This document shows, one piece after another, positions 17,698 through 26,966 of a stretch of 64,000 nucleotides of DNA; the stretch's first letter is position 1; each line of letters begins with the position of its first letter. Source of the DNA: CBDCME01 sp965218865. Lineage in GTDB: Bacteria > Pseudomonadota > Alphaproteobacteria > JAAXGF01. The notes under the pieces are model-generated. The model searched no databases, was not told where the DNA came from, and saw only the letters and a program-made list of their open reading frames with translations. The translations under genes and the position numbers were made by a program. The stretch covers positions 62,001 through 126,000 of the forward strand of contig CBDCME010000049.1 in assembly GCA_965218865.1 (NCBI GenBank), written 5' to 3'.

Positions 17698-19136
17698 GCC
17701 CGCATCTCCAGGCCGGATCGATCGATACCCTGTTCGACCCAACCACCAGCCCGCTGCGGCGACGGCATCAGGGACCTCACGGCGGCGCGGAAGGCCTCGC
17801 CCCTGGCTTCGAAATCGGGCCACTGGTCGAACGACGCGCAGGCCGGCGAAAGGAGCACGACGGGTCCCTCGCGGCCATCGGACTTGGCGAGCGCGGTGGC
17901 CTCGGCCACGGCCCCTTCGAGATCGCCGATGATCGTGTTGGGCACCCGGCCGTCTAGGGTGTCGGCGAAACTCTTCGCCGCCTCCCCGATCAGGAACGCG
18001 TGGACGACGTGCGAGAGGGAATCTTTGAGCGCCACGATACCGTCGGCCTTGGGACGTCCTCCGGCGATCCAATAGACATCGTCGAAACACGCCAATGCCT
18101 GCGCGGCGGCGGGGGCGTTGGTTGCCTTGCTGTCGTTGACGTAGCGAATGCCCGCGATCTCGGCGACGTTCTCGAGCCGATGCGCAAGCCCCGGAAAACT
18201 CAGGAGGCAAGCGGCGGCGACCGGGGCCGATACACCGGCGGAGCGGGCGATGGCGTAAGCGACGGCGGCGTTCTGAAAATTGTGGACCCCGGGCAGGGTA
18301 TCGATGGCGCTCAAATCCGCCACCGCCGATTCCTTTTCACCGAGTCCATCGTACAACATGCCGTCGATGACGTAGACGCCCTGGGGCAGGGGACGGCCGA
18401 CCGCGACGGGAACCAGGACCCGATTGTCGCGCACGGCAAGAGAGTCATAAATCCCCTGGCAGGGTTCGTCGTCGATACCGATCACCGCTGAATGGGCCCA
18501 GGTCTGGTGGTCGAAAATCCGCTTTTTCGCGGCGATGTAGTTTTGGTAACTGCCGTGCCGATCGATGTGATCCTGGCTGAGGTTGATCAGGGCGGCGATG
18601 TCGAAGGAAAGGTTGTGCCCGAGCGCGAGCTGGTAGGAGGAGACTTCGAGGATGTAGGTGCCTTCCGAACCGAGGGGTTGGAGGTCGAGCGCCGGGGCTC
18701 CGAGATTACCGCCCACTTCGACCATCTGGCCAGCCAACGACAGGATGTGGCCGACGAGCGCGGTCGTCGTCGACTTGCCGTTGGTTCCGGTGATGCCGAT
18801 GAAACGCGCCTGGGTCGCGGTGCGGTGAAGAAGCTCGATGTCGCCGATGATTTCGACCCCGCTCGATCGCGCCAGCGGAACCACAGGATGGGGTTCGGGA
18901 TGGGTCAGCGGCACCCCGGGGCTGAGGACCAGGGCGCTCATCGCTTTCCAGTCGGCTCGGTTGGGATCGACGAGGGCAATACCGGACTTCGCCGCGGCCT
19001 CGCGCCGGTTCGGATCATCATCCCAGGCCGATACGTCGGCGCCCGCCAGCTCCAATGCCCTCGCCGTCGCCATGCCCGAACGCCCGAGGCCAAAGACCGC
19101 GACAGACCTGCCGGAATAGGGAAAGACAGGGATCAT
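17694..19136 (-). CDS. murD: UDP-N-acetylmuramoylalanine--D-glutamate ligase MurD
   Basis: Adds D-glutamate to UDP-MurNAc-L-Ala. The N-terminal VAVFGLGRSGMATARAL, the Mur ligase P-loop GITGTNGKSTTTALVGH, NLSQDHIDRHGSYQNYI, YVNDSKATNAPAAAQAL and LLSPACASFDQ are all present. The 480-residue length is slightly above the typical 440-460, because of a C-terminal tail (PSPQRAGGWVEQ...). It starts 4 bases after the mraY stop and overlaps ftsW. Confidence 0.97.
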   Translation of the reverse strand: MIPVFPYSGRSVAVFGLGRSGMATARALELAGADVSAWDDDPNRREAAAKSGIALVDPNRADWKAMSALVLSPGVPLTHPEPHPVVPLARSSGVEIIGDIELLHRTATQARFIGITGTNGKSTTTALVGHILSLAGQMVEVGGNLGAPALDLQPLGSEGTYILEVSSYQLALGHNLSFDIAALINLSQDHIDRHGSYQNYIAAKKRIFDHQTWAHSAVIGIDDEPCQGIYDSLAVRDNRVLVPVAVGRPLPQGVYVIDGMLYDGLGEKESAVADLSAIDTLPGVHNFQNAAVAYAIARSAGVSAPVAAACLLSFPGLAHRLENVAEIAGIRYVNDSKATNAPAAAQALACFDDVYWIAGGRPKADGIVALKDSLSHVVHAFLIGEAAKSFADTLDGRVPNTIIGDLEGAVAEATALAKSDGREGPVVLLSPACASFDQWPDFEARGEAFRAAVRSLMPSPQRAGGWVEQGIDRSGLEMRA

Positions 19137-19140
19137 GGCG

Positions 19141-20229
19141 TCACCGAAGCTTCAAGGTTGAAAGACCGACCAGGCCCAGAATCACGGCGATGATCCAGAA
19201 CCGAATGACGACCGTCGGTTCGGCCCAGCCCTTGCGCTCGAAATGATGGTGCAGGGGCGCCATGCGAAACACCCGCCGTCCCGTAAGACGATAGGAGGCG
19301 ACCTGGATGAGCACCGAAACCGTTTCGAGAACGAACAAGCCGCCGATAATCACCAGCACGAGCTCGTGTTTGGTGATGACGCTGACGGCGCCGATGGCGC
19401 CGCCCGCGCCCAGGCTGCCGGTATCGCCCATGAAAACCATTGCCGGTGGCGCGTTGAACCAGAGGAAGCCGAGGCTGGCCCCGATCAGGGCGCCGCAAAG
19501 CACGGCGAGTTCGCCGGCCCCTGGAACGAGATGGATTTGCAGATAGTTGGCGAAAACGGCGTTGCCGACGAGATACGAGATCAGGGCGAAACAGACGGCC
19601 GCGATCATGATCGGGACGATCGCCAGGCCGTCGAGTCCATCGGTCAGATTTACCGCGTTCGAGGTGCCCACCATAACGAAGGCGGCGAAGGGGACGAACC
19701 ACCAACCGAGGTCGATAAGGACGTCCTTCAAGAACGGCAGGGCTAGGCCCGAGGTCAATGGATCGCGCGTGATCTGCATGAGCCAAATCGTGGCGACCAC
19801 GGCGATCGTGATCTCCAGGGCCAATTTTATCCGACCCCGCAGACCCCCGCTCGAGCGACGCGATACCTTGAGATAATCGTCGATGAAGCCAATCGTCCCG
19901 AATCCGAGGGTGACCAGGAGGACCGCCCAAACGTAACCATTCGTGACGTCGGCCCAGAGAAGGGTCGAGACGGTGACCGCGATAAGAATGAGAAAGCCGC
20001 CCATCGTCGGCGTGCCGGCCTTGCGCAGTACGTGATCCTCGGGGCCGTCGTTTCGGATAGGTTGGCCCGCGCCCTGTTTTCTCCTCAGCCAGCGAATCAG
20101 GCTCGGTCCGATGATGAAACTCACGAGCAAGGCCGTCAGCACGGCGCCCCCCGTCCGAAACGTGAGATAGCGAAACAGATTGAAGGGACCGGACTCGTCG
20201 GCGAGGGGCACCAGGAAGTTGAAGAGCAT
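19141..20229 (-). CDS. mraY: Phospho-MurNAc-pentapeptide translocase MraY
   Basis: Polytopic membrane enzyme that makes lipid I from UDP-MurNAc-pentapeptide and undecaprenyl phosphate. It shows the conserved catalytic FIDDYLKV, KLALEI..., NAVNLTDGLDGLAI, the glycine-rich GDTGSLGAGGAIG, and the HHHFE histidine motif (PLHHHFERKGWAE). The ATG at 20229 is chosen because GAAAGG lies 7 bases upstream. A TTG at 20250 would overlap the murF stop and add seven residues. The product is 362 residues. Confidence 0.96.
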   Translation of the reverse strand: MLFNFLVPLADESGPFNLFRYLTFRTGGAVLTALLVSFIIGPSLIRWLRRKQGAGQPIRNDGPEDHVLRKAGTPTMGGFLILIAVTVSTLLWADVTNGYVWAVLLVTLGFGTIGFIDDYLKVSRRSSGGLRGRIKLALEITIAVVATIWLMQITRDPLTSGLALPFLKDVLIDLGWWFVPFAAFVMVGTSNAVNLTDGLDGLAIVPIMIAAVCFALISYLVGNAVFANYLQIHLVPGAGELAVLCGALIGASLGFLWFNAPPAMVFMGDTGSLGAGGAIGAVSVITKHELVLVIIGGLFVLETVSVLIQVASYRLTGRRVFRMAPLHHHFERKGWAEPTVVIRFWIIAVILGLVGLSTLKLR

Positions 20230-20246
20230 CTGCGGGCCTTTCGCTC

Positions 20247-21677
20247 TCAACCGTTTCGCGCCGCGCCGAGTTCGTTTTCGGCACCGAGCGCCGCGAGCGC
20301 GGAAACGACCCGTCCCATGCCAGTGGCGAACGATCCCTTGACCATGACGACGTCGCCGCCGCGGACGGCGCTCTTCACGAGCGGAACCAGATCGTCGGCG
20401 CGGGCCGCGTGACCGCCACGTTTGGCGGCGGGCAAGGCATCGTGAAGACAGCTCATGTGCGCGCCCGCCGTAAACACCCGGTCAACCCCGCAGCTGAGCA
20501 AGGGTTCCGCCAGTTCGGCATGAAGCACCGCGGCCGTCGCCCCGAGTTCGAGCATGTCGCCCAGGATCGCGATCCTGCGGCCGCGCATTCCGCTCGGCGT
20601 CGCGCCGAGAATCTCGATGGCGGCGCGCATCGAGACCGGATTGGCGTTGTAGCTTTCGTCGATCAGGGTCAAATCTCCCCCCGGCAGGGCGATTCGATGG
20701 CGAACACCCCGGCCCGGCAACAGCGGCAGTTTCGCCAGGCTCGCCGCCGCCCCGGCGACATCGGCGCCGGCCGCTTTCGCGGCCGCGAGGACAGTCAGGC
20801 TGTTGATGACCCAATGGTGGCCGGGCGCCCCGACCTTGTAGGAGATTTTGTGGCCGTCGATCGCGGCCTCGACCCGGCTGTGATCAACGCTGCATCGGGC
20901 CTCGAGCAAACGCACACGCGATTTTAGGTGGGCCCCGAAATCGATGATTCGGGTGATCCCTCGACGCCGGCAGGCCTCGACCTGCTGCTCGTAAAACGAA
21001 TCGTCGCGGTTGAGGACAGCGATTCCTTCGTCGTCGAGGCCAGCGAAGATTTCCTCTTTCGCGGCCGCGATGTCGGCCACTGAGCCGAAGAACTCCAGAT
21101 GCACCGGCGCCACGCCGGTGATGACCGCGACGTGGGGCTTGACGAGACACGTCAAGGGCGTGATTTCCCCGGCCCTGTTCATGCCGATTTCGAACACTCC
21201 GAACCGGGCCGCCGCGGGCAGCGCGGCCAAACTCAGCGGAACCCCGATTCGATTGTTGAAACTGGCCGGGCTGGCGACCACGAGGCCCTGCTCCGCGAAA
21301 GCGCGTTTGAGCGCTTCCTTGGTGCCGGATTTACCGACGCTACCGGTGATCGCGACGATCCTGGCGGACGACCGCTCGCGCGCCTCTTGGGCCAATCGTT
21401 CGAGGGCGGCGTAAGTATCGTCCACGATTAGGAGCGGCGCGTCCGGGCCGACCTTGTCCGGCCGGCGGCTGACAAGGGCGGCGACAGCGCCACGGCTCAA
21501 GGCTTCGGAAACAAAATCGTGGCCGTCGAAACGGGGCCCCTTCAAGGCCACGTAGAGATCGCCGAGGGCCGTCCCGCGGCTATCGGAGCCGATGCCCGTG
21601 GCAAACCATTCGGCGGTCGTCTCGCCCCCCGTGGCTTGGGCAGCCTCGGTGGCCGTCCATAGGGTGTGTACAGTCAC
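20247..21677 (-). CDS. murF: UDP-MurNAc-tripeptide--D-Ala-D-Ala ligase MurF
   Basis: Adds the D-Ala-D-Ala dipeptide made by Ddl to complete the pentapeptide. It has the MurF N-terminal substrate region (GIGSDSRGTALGDLYVALKG), the P-loop ITGSVGKSGTKEALK, and IDESYNANPVSMRAAIE in the C-terminal part. The 476-residue length is normal. The start is GTG at 21677 and overlaps the murE stop by 4 bases. Confidence 0.96.
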   Translation of the reverse strand: MTVHTLWTATEAAQATGGETTAEWFATGIGSDSRGTALGDLYVALKGPRFDGHDFVSEALSRGAVAALVSRRPDKVGPDAPLLIVDDTYAALERLAQEARERSSARIVAITGSVGKSGTKEALKRAFAEQGLVVASPASFNNRIGVPLSLAALPAAARFGVFEIGMNRAGEITPLTCLVKPHVAVITGVAPVHLEFFGSVADIAAAKEEIFAGLDDEGIAVLNRDDSFYEQQVEACRRRGITRIIDFGAHLKSRVRLLEARCSVDHSRVEAAIDGHKISYKVGAPGHHWVINSLTVLAAAKAAGADVAGAAASLAKLPLLPGRGVRHRIALPGGDLTLIDESYNANPVSMRAAIEILGATPSGMRGRRIAILGDMLELGATAAVLHAELAEPLLSCGVDRVFTAGAHMSCLHDALPAAKRGGHAARADDLVPLVKSAVRGGDVVMVKGSFATGMGRVVSALAALGAENELGAARNG

Positions 21678-23134
21678 GAGGTGCTCTCCCCCAAGGCGTG
21701 GACGGTTTCGCGCACGATCGCGCGGTCGTCGAAAGGAATGACCTTGTCGGCGACGATTTGGCCGGTTTCGTGACCCTTGCCGGCAATCACGACGATGTCG
21801 CCGCTGTCGAGACCGTCGATGGCGGCGCGTATGGCTTCCGCGCGATCGGCGATCTCGATCGCGCCGGGGCAGGCGTCGAGAACGGCGCGCCGAATTCGGG
21901 CCGGGTCCTCGCCGCGGGGGTTGTCGTCAGTGACGATCGTGCGGTCGGCGCGCGCCGCGGCCGTGCGTCCCATTTCCCGGCGCTTGGCGCGGTCACGGTC
22001 ACCGCCGCAACCGAAGACGACGGTGAGCCGATCCTTGGTCCGCTGCCTCAGCGTATCGAGGACGTTTTCGAGTGCATTGGGCGTGTGGGCGTAATCGACG
22101 AATACGCGTGCCCCGGAGGGGTGTCTAGCCACTTCCTCGAGGCGCCCGGGCACGCCCTTGAGGGTCGGCAACGTCGTCAAGGCGGCTTCGGGATCGCCGC
22201 CGCAGGCCAGGACCAGGCCGAGAGCACACATGAGGTTGAAGGCCTGGATCGCGCCGACGAGAGCGATCGATACTTCGTAGCGGCGGCCGTCGATACTGAG
22301 GCCCAGATCCTGGCCATTGGGGGTGGGTTTCCGGTCGCGCAATCGAATCCGCTCGCCGGCGCACCCGTAGGTGATCACGTCGTGCCTGTGGGCCGAGCAG
22401 ATATCCGCAAGGCGTTTACTCTCGGGTGCGTCGGCGTTCAATACGGCAACCCCGCCACTGGCCATGACCGAATCGAAAAGGCGCGCCTTCGCCTTGAAAT
22501 ATTCTTCGGTCGAGGCGTGGTAGTCGAGGTGATCGCGGGTGAAATTCGTGAACCCCGCGGCGGATATCCGGACCCCGTCGAGGCGGTGCTGATCGAGGCC
22601 GTGGCTCGACGCTTCGATCGCCAAATGGTCGATGCCCGAGGCGGCGATCCGGGCCAGGGTTCGATGCAGGGTGACGGGATCGGGCGTGGTGTGCGACAAC
22701 GGTGTCGACTCCGCTTCACCGAAGACCCCGAGGGTGCCGACGCTGCCGGCGTTGAAACTCATGCCCAGCCATATCTGACGCGTGAAATCGACGACGGACG
22801 TCTTGCCGTTGGTCCCCGTCACGGCGGCGATGAACTTGGGCTGCTCCGGATAGAATTTAGCCGCGAGCTGAGCCAGCCGGCGCCGGGGATTGGCGTCGTG
22901 AAGGAGCTTGATCTCCGCCTTCGGCAACGTCACGCGGGCACCCGTCGGCGCCAGCACGGCGACGGCTCCATGAGCGACCGCCTCGTCAATATAATCGGTT
23001 CCCCTCGCTCGCTGACCGGAAAGCGCGGCGAAAAGATAGCCCGGGCGCACGGCACGCGAATCCGCGGCCAAGCCGCTGATCTCGATGCCGCCAAGCCCGC
23101 CGTTATCGCCGTTGATCAGTTCCGAGAGCCGCAT
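21674..23134 (-). CDS. murE: UDP-MurNAc-dipeptide--meso-DAP ligase MurE
   Basis: Adds the third stem-peptide residue. The N-terminal ADSRAVRPGYLFAALSG, the P-loop VTGTNGKTSVVDFTRQ and the C-terminal DDNPRGEDPARI are seen. The DNPR motif is the marker of meso-diaminopimelate specificity, so this cell wall should carry meso-DAP. The 486-residue length fits. About 200 bases separate it from ftsI upstream, the only sizeable gap between rsmH and lpxC apart from the ftsZ flank. That gap contains a 17-bp tandem duplication and a small opposite-strand ORF. Confidence 0.97.
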   Translation of the reverse strand: MRLSELINGDNGGLGGIEISGLAADSRAVRPGYLFAALSGQRARGTDYIDEAVAHGAVAVLAPTGARVTLPKAEIKLLHDANPRRRLAQLAAKFYPEQPKFIAAVTGTNGKTSVVDFTRQIWLGMSFNAGSVGTLGVFGEAESTPLSHTTPDPVTLHRTLARIAASGIDHLAIEASSHGLDQHRLDGVRISAAGFTNFTRDHLDYHASTEEYFKAKARLFDSVMASGGVAVLNADAPESKRLADICSAHRHDVITYGCAGERIRLRDRKPTPNGQDLGLSIDGRRYEVSIALVGAIQAFNLMCALGLVLACGGDPEAALTTLPTLKGVPGRLEEVARHPSGARVFVDYAHTPNALENVLDTLRQRTKDRLTVVFGCGGDRDRAKRREMGRTAAARADRTIVTDDNPRGEDPARIRRAVLDACPGAIEIADRAEAIRAAIDGLDSGDIVVIAGKGHETGQIVADKVIPFDDRAIVRETVHALGESTS

Positions 23135-23163
23135 CCTAGTGTCCTGATCGGGAAGTTCGTTTC

Positions 23164-23337
23164 ATGAATTCGGATCCACCGAAGGCGCGGCAATTCAGCC
23201 GGCCCCCTGTATTGGATGATGAATCGTATTGGATGATGAATCCCACCTTTCGCCGATTCTCGGGTTGCTTCGCTCTGATCGCAATGTCGTTTTTCATGGT
23301 GCTTGGACTGCTTTGTTTCCTGGAGCCTTCAACCTAG
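23164..23337 (+). CDS. Possible small membrane protein, 57 residues
   Basis: A short ORF on the strand opposite the dcw genes, in the murE-ftsI gap. It starts MNSDPPKARQF and ends with a hydrophobic stretch ALIAMSFFMVLGLLCFLE that could be one membrane helix. The last 4 bases overlap the end of ftsI. A GGGAAG sequence lies 10-15 bases ahead of the ATG. The middle is formed by a 17-bp tandem duplication read in two frames, which argues for a chance or recent ORF. I do not recognise the product. It could equally be non-coding. Confidence 0.3.
   Translation: MNSDPPKARQFSRPPVLDDESYWMMNPTFRRFSGCFALIAMSFFMVLGLLCFLEPST
23209..23242. repeat. 17-bp perfect tandem duplication
   Basis: Two adjacent copies of GTATTGGATGATGAATC lie between murE and ftsI, at 23209-23225 and 23226-23242. 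As the unit is not a multiple of three, the copy number shifts the frame of the small plus-strand ORF that contains it. Confidence 0.9.
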
Positions 23338-25157
23338 CGCATCCTGCCGAGAACCTTGGAAAGCAGCTCCTGGAGCGGTTCCGAACCCGGCTCGGATGCC
23401 GCCGCGGCTCGGGCAGGGCGTTCACGCGGTATTCCCGGCGGTGGGGGCGATACGCGCGCCTCGCGCGCGGCCACCGGCTCCAACTCGAGTTTGGGTGCGA
23501 TTCCGGCCAGCGGACCCAAGCGAGAGATGATTTTTCCCACCACGGGCGCCGCGGTCCAACCGCCACCGACATGTTGTCGCACCGCGTCCGCTGATAGGGC
23601 CTCGTCGAAGATCACCATGACCACGAAACGTGGTCCGTCCATCGGAAAGGCGCCCACGAACGATGAGATCGAGGCGTCCTCTCGATAGCCGCCGGATTCC
23701 ACCTTTTCAGCCGTGCCGGTCTTGCCGCCGACCAGGTATCCCATCGATTCGGCCTTCCTCCCGGTGCCGTGAACGACCACGAGACGCATGAGCTTGCGCA
23801 AATCCGCCGAGGTCTCCAGCGAGATCACGCGCACCCCCGGCGGGGCCGACCCGTCGGGGCGGCGAAAGAGCGTCGGCGGACGCAGGACCCCGCCGTTGAC
23901 GAGCGCGGCCACGGCCGAGGCCAGTTGCAGCGGCGTCACCGCCAGGCCATGCCCGTAGGCGATAGTCATGGTATTGAGTCCGTACCAGGTGGTGGGGAGG
24001 AGGGGATGTTCGACCTCGTCGAGCTCGATCGGCACCCGCTCCAAGAGTCCCAGGCGGGCGAGAAATTCTTGTTGCCGCGCGGTGCCGACGTCGCGGGCCA
24101 TCTTCGCGGCGCCGATGTTGGAGGAGTACATGACGATCTCGGGTACCGAAAGCCAGCGCCCCTTGCCGTGGAAATCGCGAATCGTATAGCGCCCGACCTG
24201 GAGCGGTTCGCTGGCATCGTAACCGTCCTCGAGCGAGACGGTGCCGCTGTCCAAGGCCATGGCCGCGGTGAAGAGCTTGAAGGTCGAACCCATTTCGTAA
24301 ACGCCCTGGGTGGCGCGGTTGAAGCGGGCATTCTTGTCGTCGGAGCCAATGTTATTGGGATCGAAATCAGGCAGCGAGACCATCGCCCTGACTTCGCCGC
24401 TTTCGACATCGAGCACGATCCCCACGGCGGCGATCGCTTGGAATTGCCGAACGCCCCGCAACAGCTCTTCCCGTACGAGATGCTGGAATCTGGTGTCGAG
24501 CGTCATCTCCAACGGCCGCGCCGGGCGCACAGCGGGGATTCGCAAACGATCGTCGATCGATCTCTCGATTCCCGCGAGGCCGTAGTTGTCAATGCCCGCG
24601 AAGCCGACGACGTGGGCAAACAGGCGCGCCAGCGGATAGACCCGCCGTTGCTCCCGTTCGAAGGCGAAACCCGGAAGTCCCAGATTGTGGATCGCGTTTT
24701 GCTCGCGCGGTGTAAGGTTCCGCTTGATCCACGCGAAATGGTGGGACCCGGTCACCTTGCGGCGGAGCACCTCGCGGTCGAGGTCGGGCAGGACGGCGAT
24801 GATCTTGTCGAGCGATTCCTCGACGTCGAGCACCTTCCGTGGATCCACATGCAGCGAGGCGGTGGTAAGATTCGTCGCCAAGAGAACGCCGTTGCGATCG
24901 ACGATATCACGCCGTTCAATTCGCGAATCCTGGAGTTTCGAGGCGTTCGTTCCGGTCACGACACGGTCGCCGGAGAGCGCGACATCGACCAGGCGAGCGG
25001 CAACGCCGAGGAAGGCGGCGGCGAAAATTAAGGCCGTCACACGGAGCCTCGACCGGCCCACGGCCACCGCGCGTTCGACGTTGAGATCGAAGGTCCGGCG
25101 CCGTTGACCGGCAAATCGAACGGCGCCGCGACGCGCCAAATTGCCCATACCCTTCAT
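23334..25157 (-). CDS. ftsI: Septal transpeptidase FtsI (PBP3)
   Basis: Class B penicillin-binding protein that cross-links septal peptidoglycan with FtsW. A membrane anchor lies near residues 36-58 (LRVTALIFAAAFLGVAARLV), followed by the pedestal domain. The transpeptidase domain has all three active-site motifs: STFK in EMGSTFKLFTAAMAL, SSN in YSSNIGAAKMA, and KTG in VGGKTGTAEK. The start at 25157 overlaps the ftsL stop (ATGA), and the product is 607 residues. The C-terminus is a Pro/Arg-rich tail (about 40 residues), not a PASTA domain. Confidence 0.96.
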   Translation of the reverse strand: MKGMGNLARRGAVRFAGQRRRTFDLNVERAVAVGRSRLRVTALIFAAAFLGVAARLVDVALSGDRVVTGTNASKLQDSRIERRDIVDRNGVLLATNLTTASLHVDPRKVLDVEESLDKIIAVLPDLDREVLRRKVTGSHHFAWIKRNLTPREQNAIHNLGLPGFAFEREQRRVYPLARLFAHVVGFAGIDNYGLAGIERSIDDRLRIPAVRPARPLEMTLDTRFQHLVREELLRGVRQFQAIAAVGIVLDVESGEVRAMVSLPDFDPNNIGSDDKNARFNRATQGVYEMGSTFKLFTAAMALDSGTVSLEDGYDASEPLQVGRYTIRDFHGKGRWLSVPEIVMYSSNIGAAKMARDVGTARQQEFLARLGLLERVPIELDEVEHPLLPTTWYGLNTMTIAYGHGLAVTPLQLASAVAALVNGGVLRPPTLFRRPDGSAPPGVRVISLETSADLRKLMRLVVVHGTGRKAESMGYLVGGKTGTAEKVESGGYREDASISSFVGAFPMDGPRFVVMVIFDEALSADAVRQHVGGGWTAAPVVGKIISRLGPLAGIAPKLELEPVAAREARVSPPPPGIPRERPARAAAASEPGSEPLQELLSKVLGRMR

Positions 25158-25453
25158 GGTTCCCGGTCCTGAACATTGTTCGGAAAAGGCACCTGTTCGA
25201 TGGTAACGATCTGTCCCGGCCCGACCGCCCCCAAGGTCAGATAACGGGCGGAAAGTTCCGTCAGCCTTTCGGGACCGTTGAGATAGCTCCATTCGGCCTT
25301 GAGCACGTGAACGGTCTCGACGCTTGATAGGTACTCGCGCCGCATTTGAGCTAGTTTCGCGTCGAGATGACGCACGGCGGATTCGAGACAAAAAACCATG
25401 GTCGCCATGGCCCCGGCCAGGAGACAACCCATGACGGTCAGGCGGCAGCTCAT
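25154..25453 (-). CDS. ftsL: Cell division protein FtsL
   Basis: Small bitopic divisome protein that bridges FtsQ/FtsB and activates FtsWI. With the ATG at 25453, overlapping the rsmH stop as ATGA, it has 99 residues: one membrane helix (about residues 4-22), then a leucine/heptad-rich coiled coil (HLDAKLAQMRREYLSSVETV) and a C-terminal tail. Sequence conservation in FtsL is weak, so the call relies mainly on size, topology and position between rsmH and ftsI. Confidence 0.85.
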   Translation of the reverse strand: MSCRLTVMGCLLAGAMATMVFCLESAVRHLDAKLAQMRREYLSSVETVHVLKAEWSYLNGPERLTELSARYLTLGAVGPGQIVTIEQVPFPNNVQDREP

Positions 25454-26421
25454 GCGGCCGCGCCCCAAGCCGGCGCATCGGCACGCTCGACCGCGCGCAG
25501 CCGTGCCGACCGGGCCCGCGGATTCATGGAGATCTCTCGCCGCGTCGGGGCCAGCGCCTTGCGTCGGAGGAAATGGAAGCTAGGCGGTCGCGAATCCTTG
25601 ACCGGCGGCGCGTGGCGACTCATCCGTGGGGAATTCCCGCAACGAGTCACCAGAAAGCGCTTCACGCGGCGATCCTCGAGGGACTGAAAGGCGACGACGA
25701 CAAGCCGACCACCAGCGGCAAGAAGATTCTCCGCCGCGCGCAAACCACGGTCCACTTCGGCCAATTCGTCGTTGACGTAAATCCGCAAGGCGAGAAATGT
25801 CCGGGTCGCCGGGTCGAGACCGTCGGCGGCGGGTCGCACGACGCGGCGAACGAGGGCGGCGAGTTCGCTCGTGCGCGTGATCGGGCCCTGCCGCCGCCGA
25901 GCGACGATCGCGCGGGCGATGCGCCGGGCCCGACGCTCTTGACCCAGATCACGAAGGAGCGCCGCCAGTTCGGCTTCGTCGAGGTTATTGACGACGTCCG
26001 CCGCGCTCGGTCCAGCGGCCGACATGCGCATATCGAGGGGACCGTCGGTCTTAAAGGAAAATCCCCGCGCGGGATCATCGAGCTGCATCGACGACACCCC
26101 GAGGTCCAAGGCGAACCCGTCGATGGCTCCAACACCGCGTTCGGCGAGAAGGCCGCAGGCATCCCCGAAGCGGCCGGAGATGATTTCGAGTCTGCCACCG
26201 GATGACTCCGCCATGACCTTTCCGTCCACGACCGCGGCGGGGTCCCGGTCGATCGCCAGCACCCGGCAATCAGCGGCGTCGAGAAGGGCTCGGCTGTAAC
26301 CGCCGGCACCAAAGGTGCCGTCGACGTAGACCGCCCCGTCGCGCGGCCGCAGCATCGCGATCACTTGGCCCAGCATCACCGGGCGGTGGGTCGTCCTAGG
26401 GCCGCCCATCTTCCGTTCCAC
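25450..26421 (-). CDS. rsmH: 16S rRNA (cytosine1402-N4)-methyltransferase RsmH
   Basis: SAM-dependent enzyme (formerly MraW) that methylates C1402 of 16S rRNA. The start region HRPVMLGQVIAMLRPRDG, the SAM loop VDGTFGAGGYSRALL and DLGVSSMQLDDPARGFSF are typical. In the late motif, usually FHSLEDRIVK, this protein reads FQSLEDRRVK, so the conserved histidine is replaced by glutamine. The start at 26421 overlaps mraZ by 26 bases, and an alternative ATG four codons later (26409) also overlaps. The length is 323 residues. Confidence 0.95.
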   Translation of the reverse strand: MERKMGGPRTTHRPVMLGQVIAMLRPRDGAVYVDGTFGAGGYSRALLDAADCRVLAIDRDPAAVVDGKVMAESSGGRLEIISGRFGDACGLLAERGVGAIDGFALDLGVSSMQLDDPARGFSFKTDGPLDMRMSAAGPSAADVVNNLDEAELAALLRDLGQERRARRIARAIVARRRQGPITRTSELAALVRRVVRPAADGLDPATRTFLALRIYVNDELAEVDRGLRAAENLLAAGGRLVVVAFQSLEDRRVKRFLVTRCGNSPRMSRHAPPVKDSRPPSFHFLRRKALAPTRREISMNPRARSARLRAVERADAPAWGAAA

Positions 26422-26878
26422 GCGAGCGGGAGATTCGCAAACCCGAGGAATTTTCGCTTAGCCGTTTCTTGGCTTCGTCTCTGAATATTTTATGGGCCTC
26501 CGGCTGCCAGATTTGAAACGTCTTGCCGCGGCCAACGAAAGCCGCCAGATCTCCGATCCCGGCATGGTCGCGCAAGGAACCGGGAAGCACGACGCGCCCT
26601 TCGCCGTCGAATGCGAGTTGAAAGGCGGACTCGAATAACGCGCTGGCGTAATCGGCGTTGTCGTCCGAATACGGATTGAGGTCGTCGACGCCCTCGCTGA
26701 GCTGTTCCATGCGGTCGATGCCGCAGCCCTCGATCGCCTTGAAGCCCTCCCGAAACGATGGATAGGCGACGATACCCGGGAATTCCTGACCGGCGAGTTC
26801 AAGACGAAACGGCGCCGGGACGGATATGCGCCCCTTGCGATCGATCTTATTGACGTACGTGGACAAAAACAGTGCCAC
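26396..26878 (-). CDS. mraZ: Transcriptional regulator MraZ
   Basis: DNA-binding AbrB-like protein that represses the dcw operon in other bacteria. Two MraZ/SpoVT-type halves are present: YVNKIDRKGRISVPAPFR near the N-terminus and LAFDGEGRVVLPGSLRDHAG in the middle, each with the conserved D-x-x-G-R-(I/V) core. The start is GTG at 26878 (VALFLSTYVNK). Upstream in-frame codons give a poorly conserved extension. The product is 160 residues. A phased set of TGGG boxes lies 89-145 bases upstream of the start and is the likely binding site. Confidence 0.93.
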   Translation of the reverse strand: MALFLSTYVNKIDRKGRISVPAPFRLELAGQEFPGIVAYPSFREGFKAIEGCGIDRMEQLSEGVDDLNPYSDDNADYASALFESAFQLAFDGEGRVVLPGSLRDHAGIGDLAAFVGRGKTFQIWQPEAHKIFRDEAKKRLSENSSGLRISRSRGTEDGRP

Positions 26879-26966
26879 GCGAAGCCCCCGTTCGTGAGCT
26901 TTACCCCCAGCCCTGCGCACTCCCTTGCCGCGATGTATCCCTCAACCCCGAGAAAGCGCCGGCACT

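Noticed and set aside
24024..24053. tRNA genes anywhere in the window
   Set aside because: I scanned by eye for T-loop (GGTTCGAAT-type) and acceptor pairing and found no convincing cloverleaf; a tRNAscan run would settle it.
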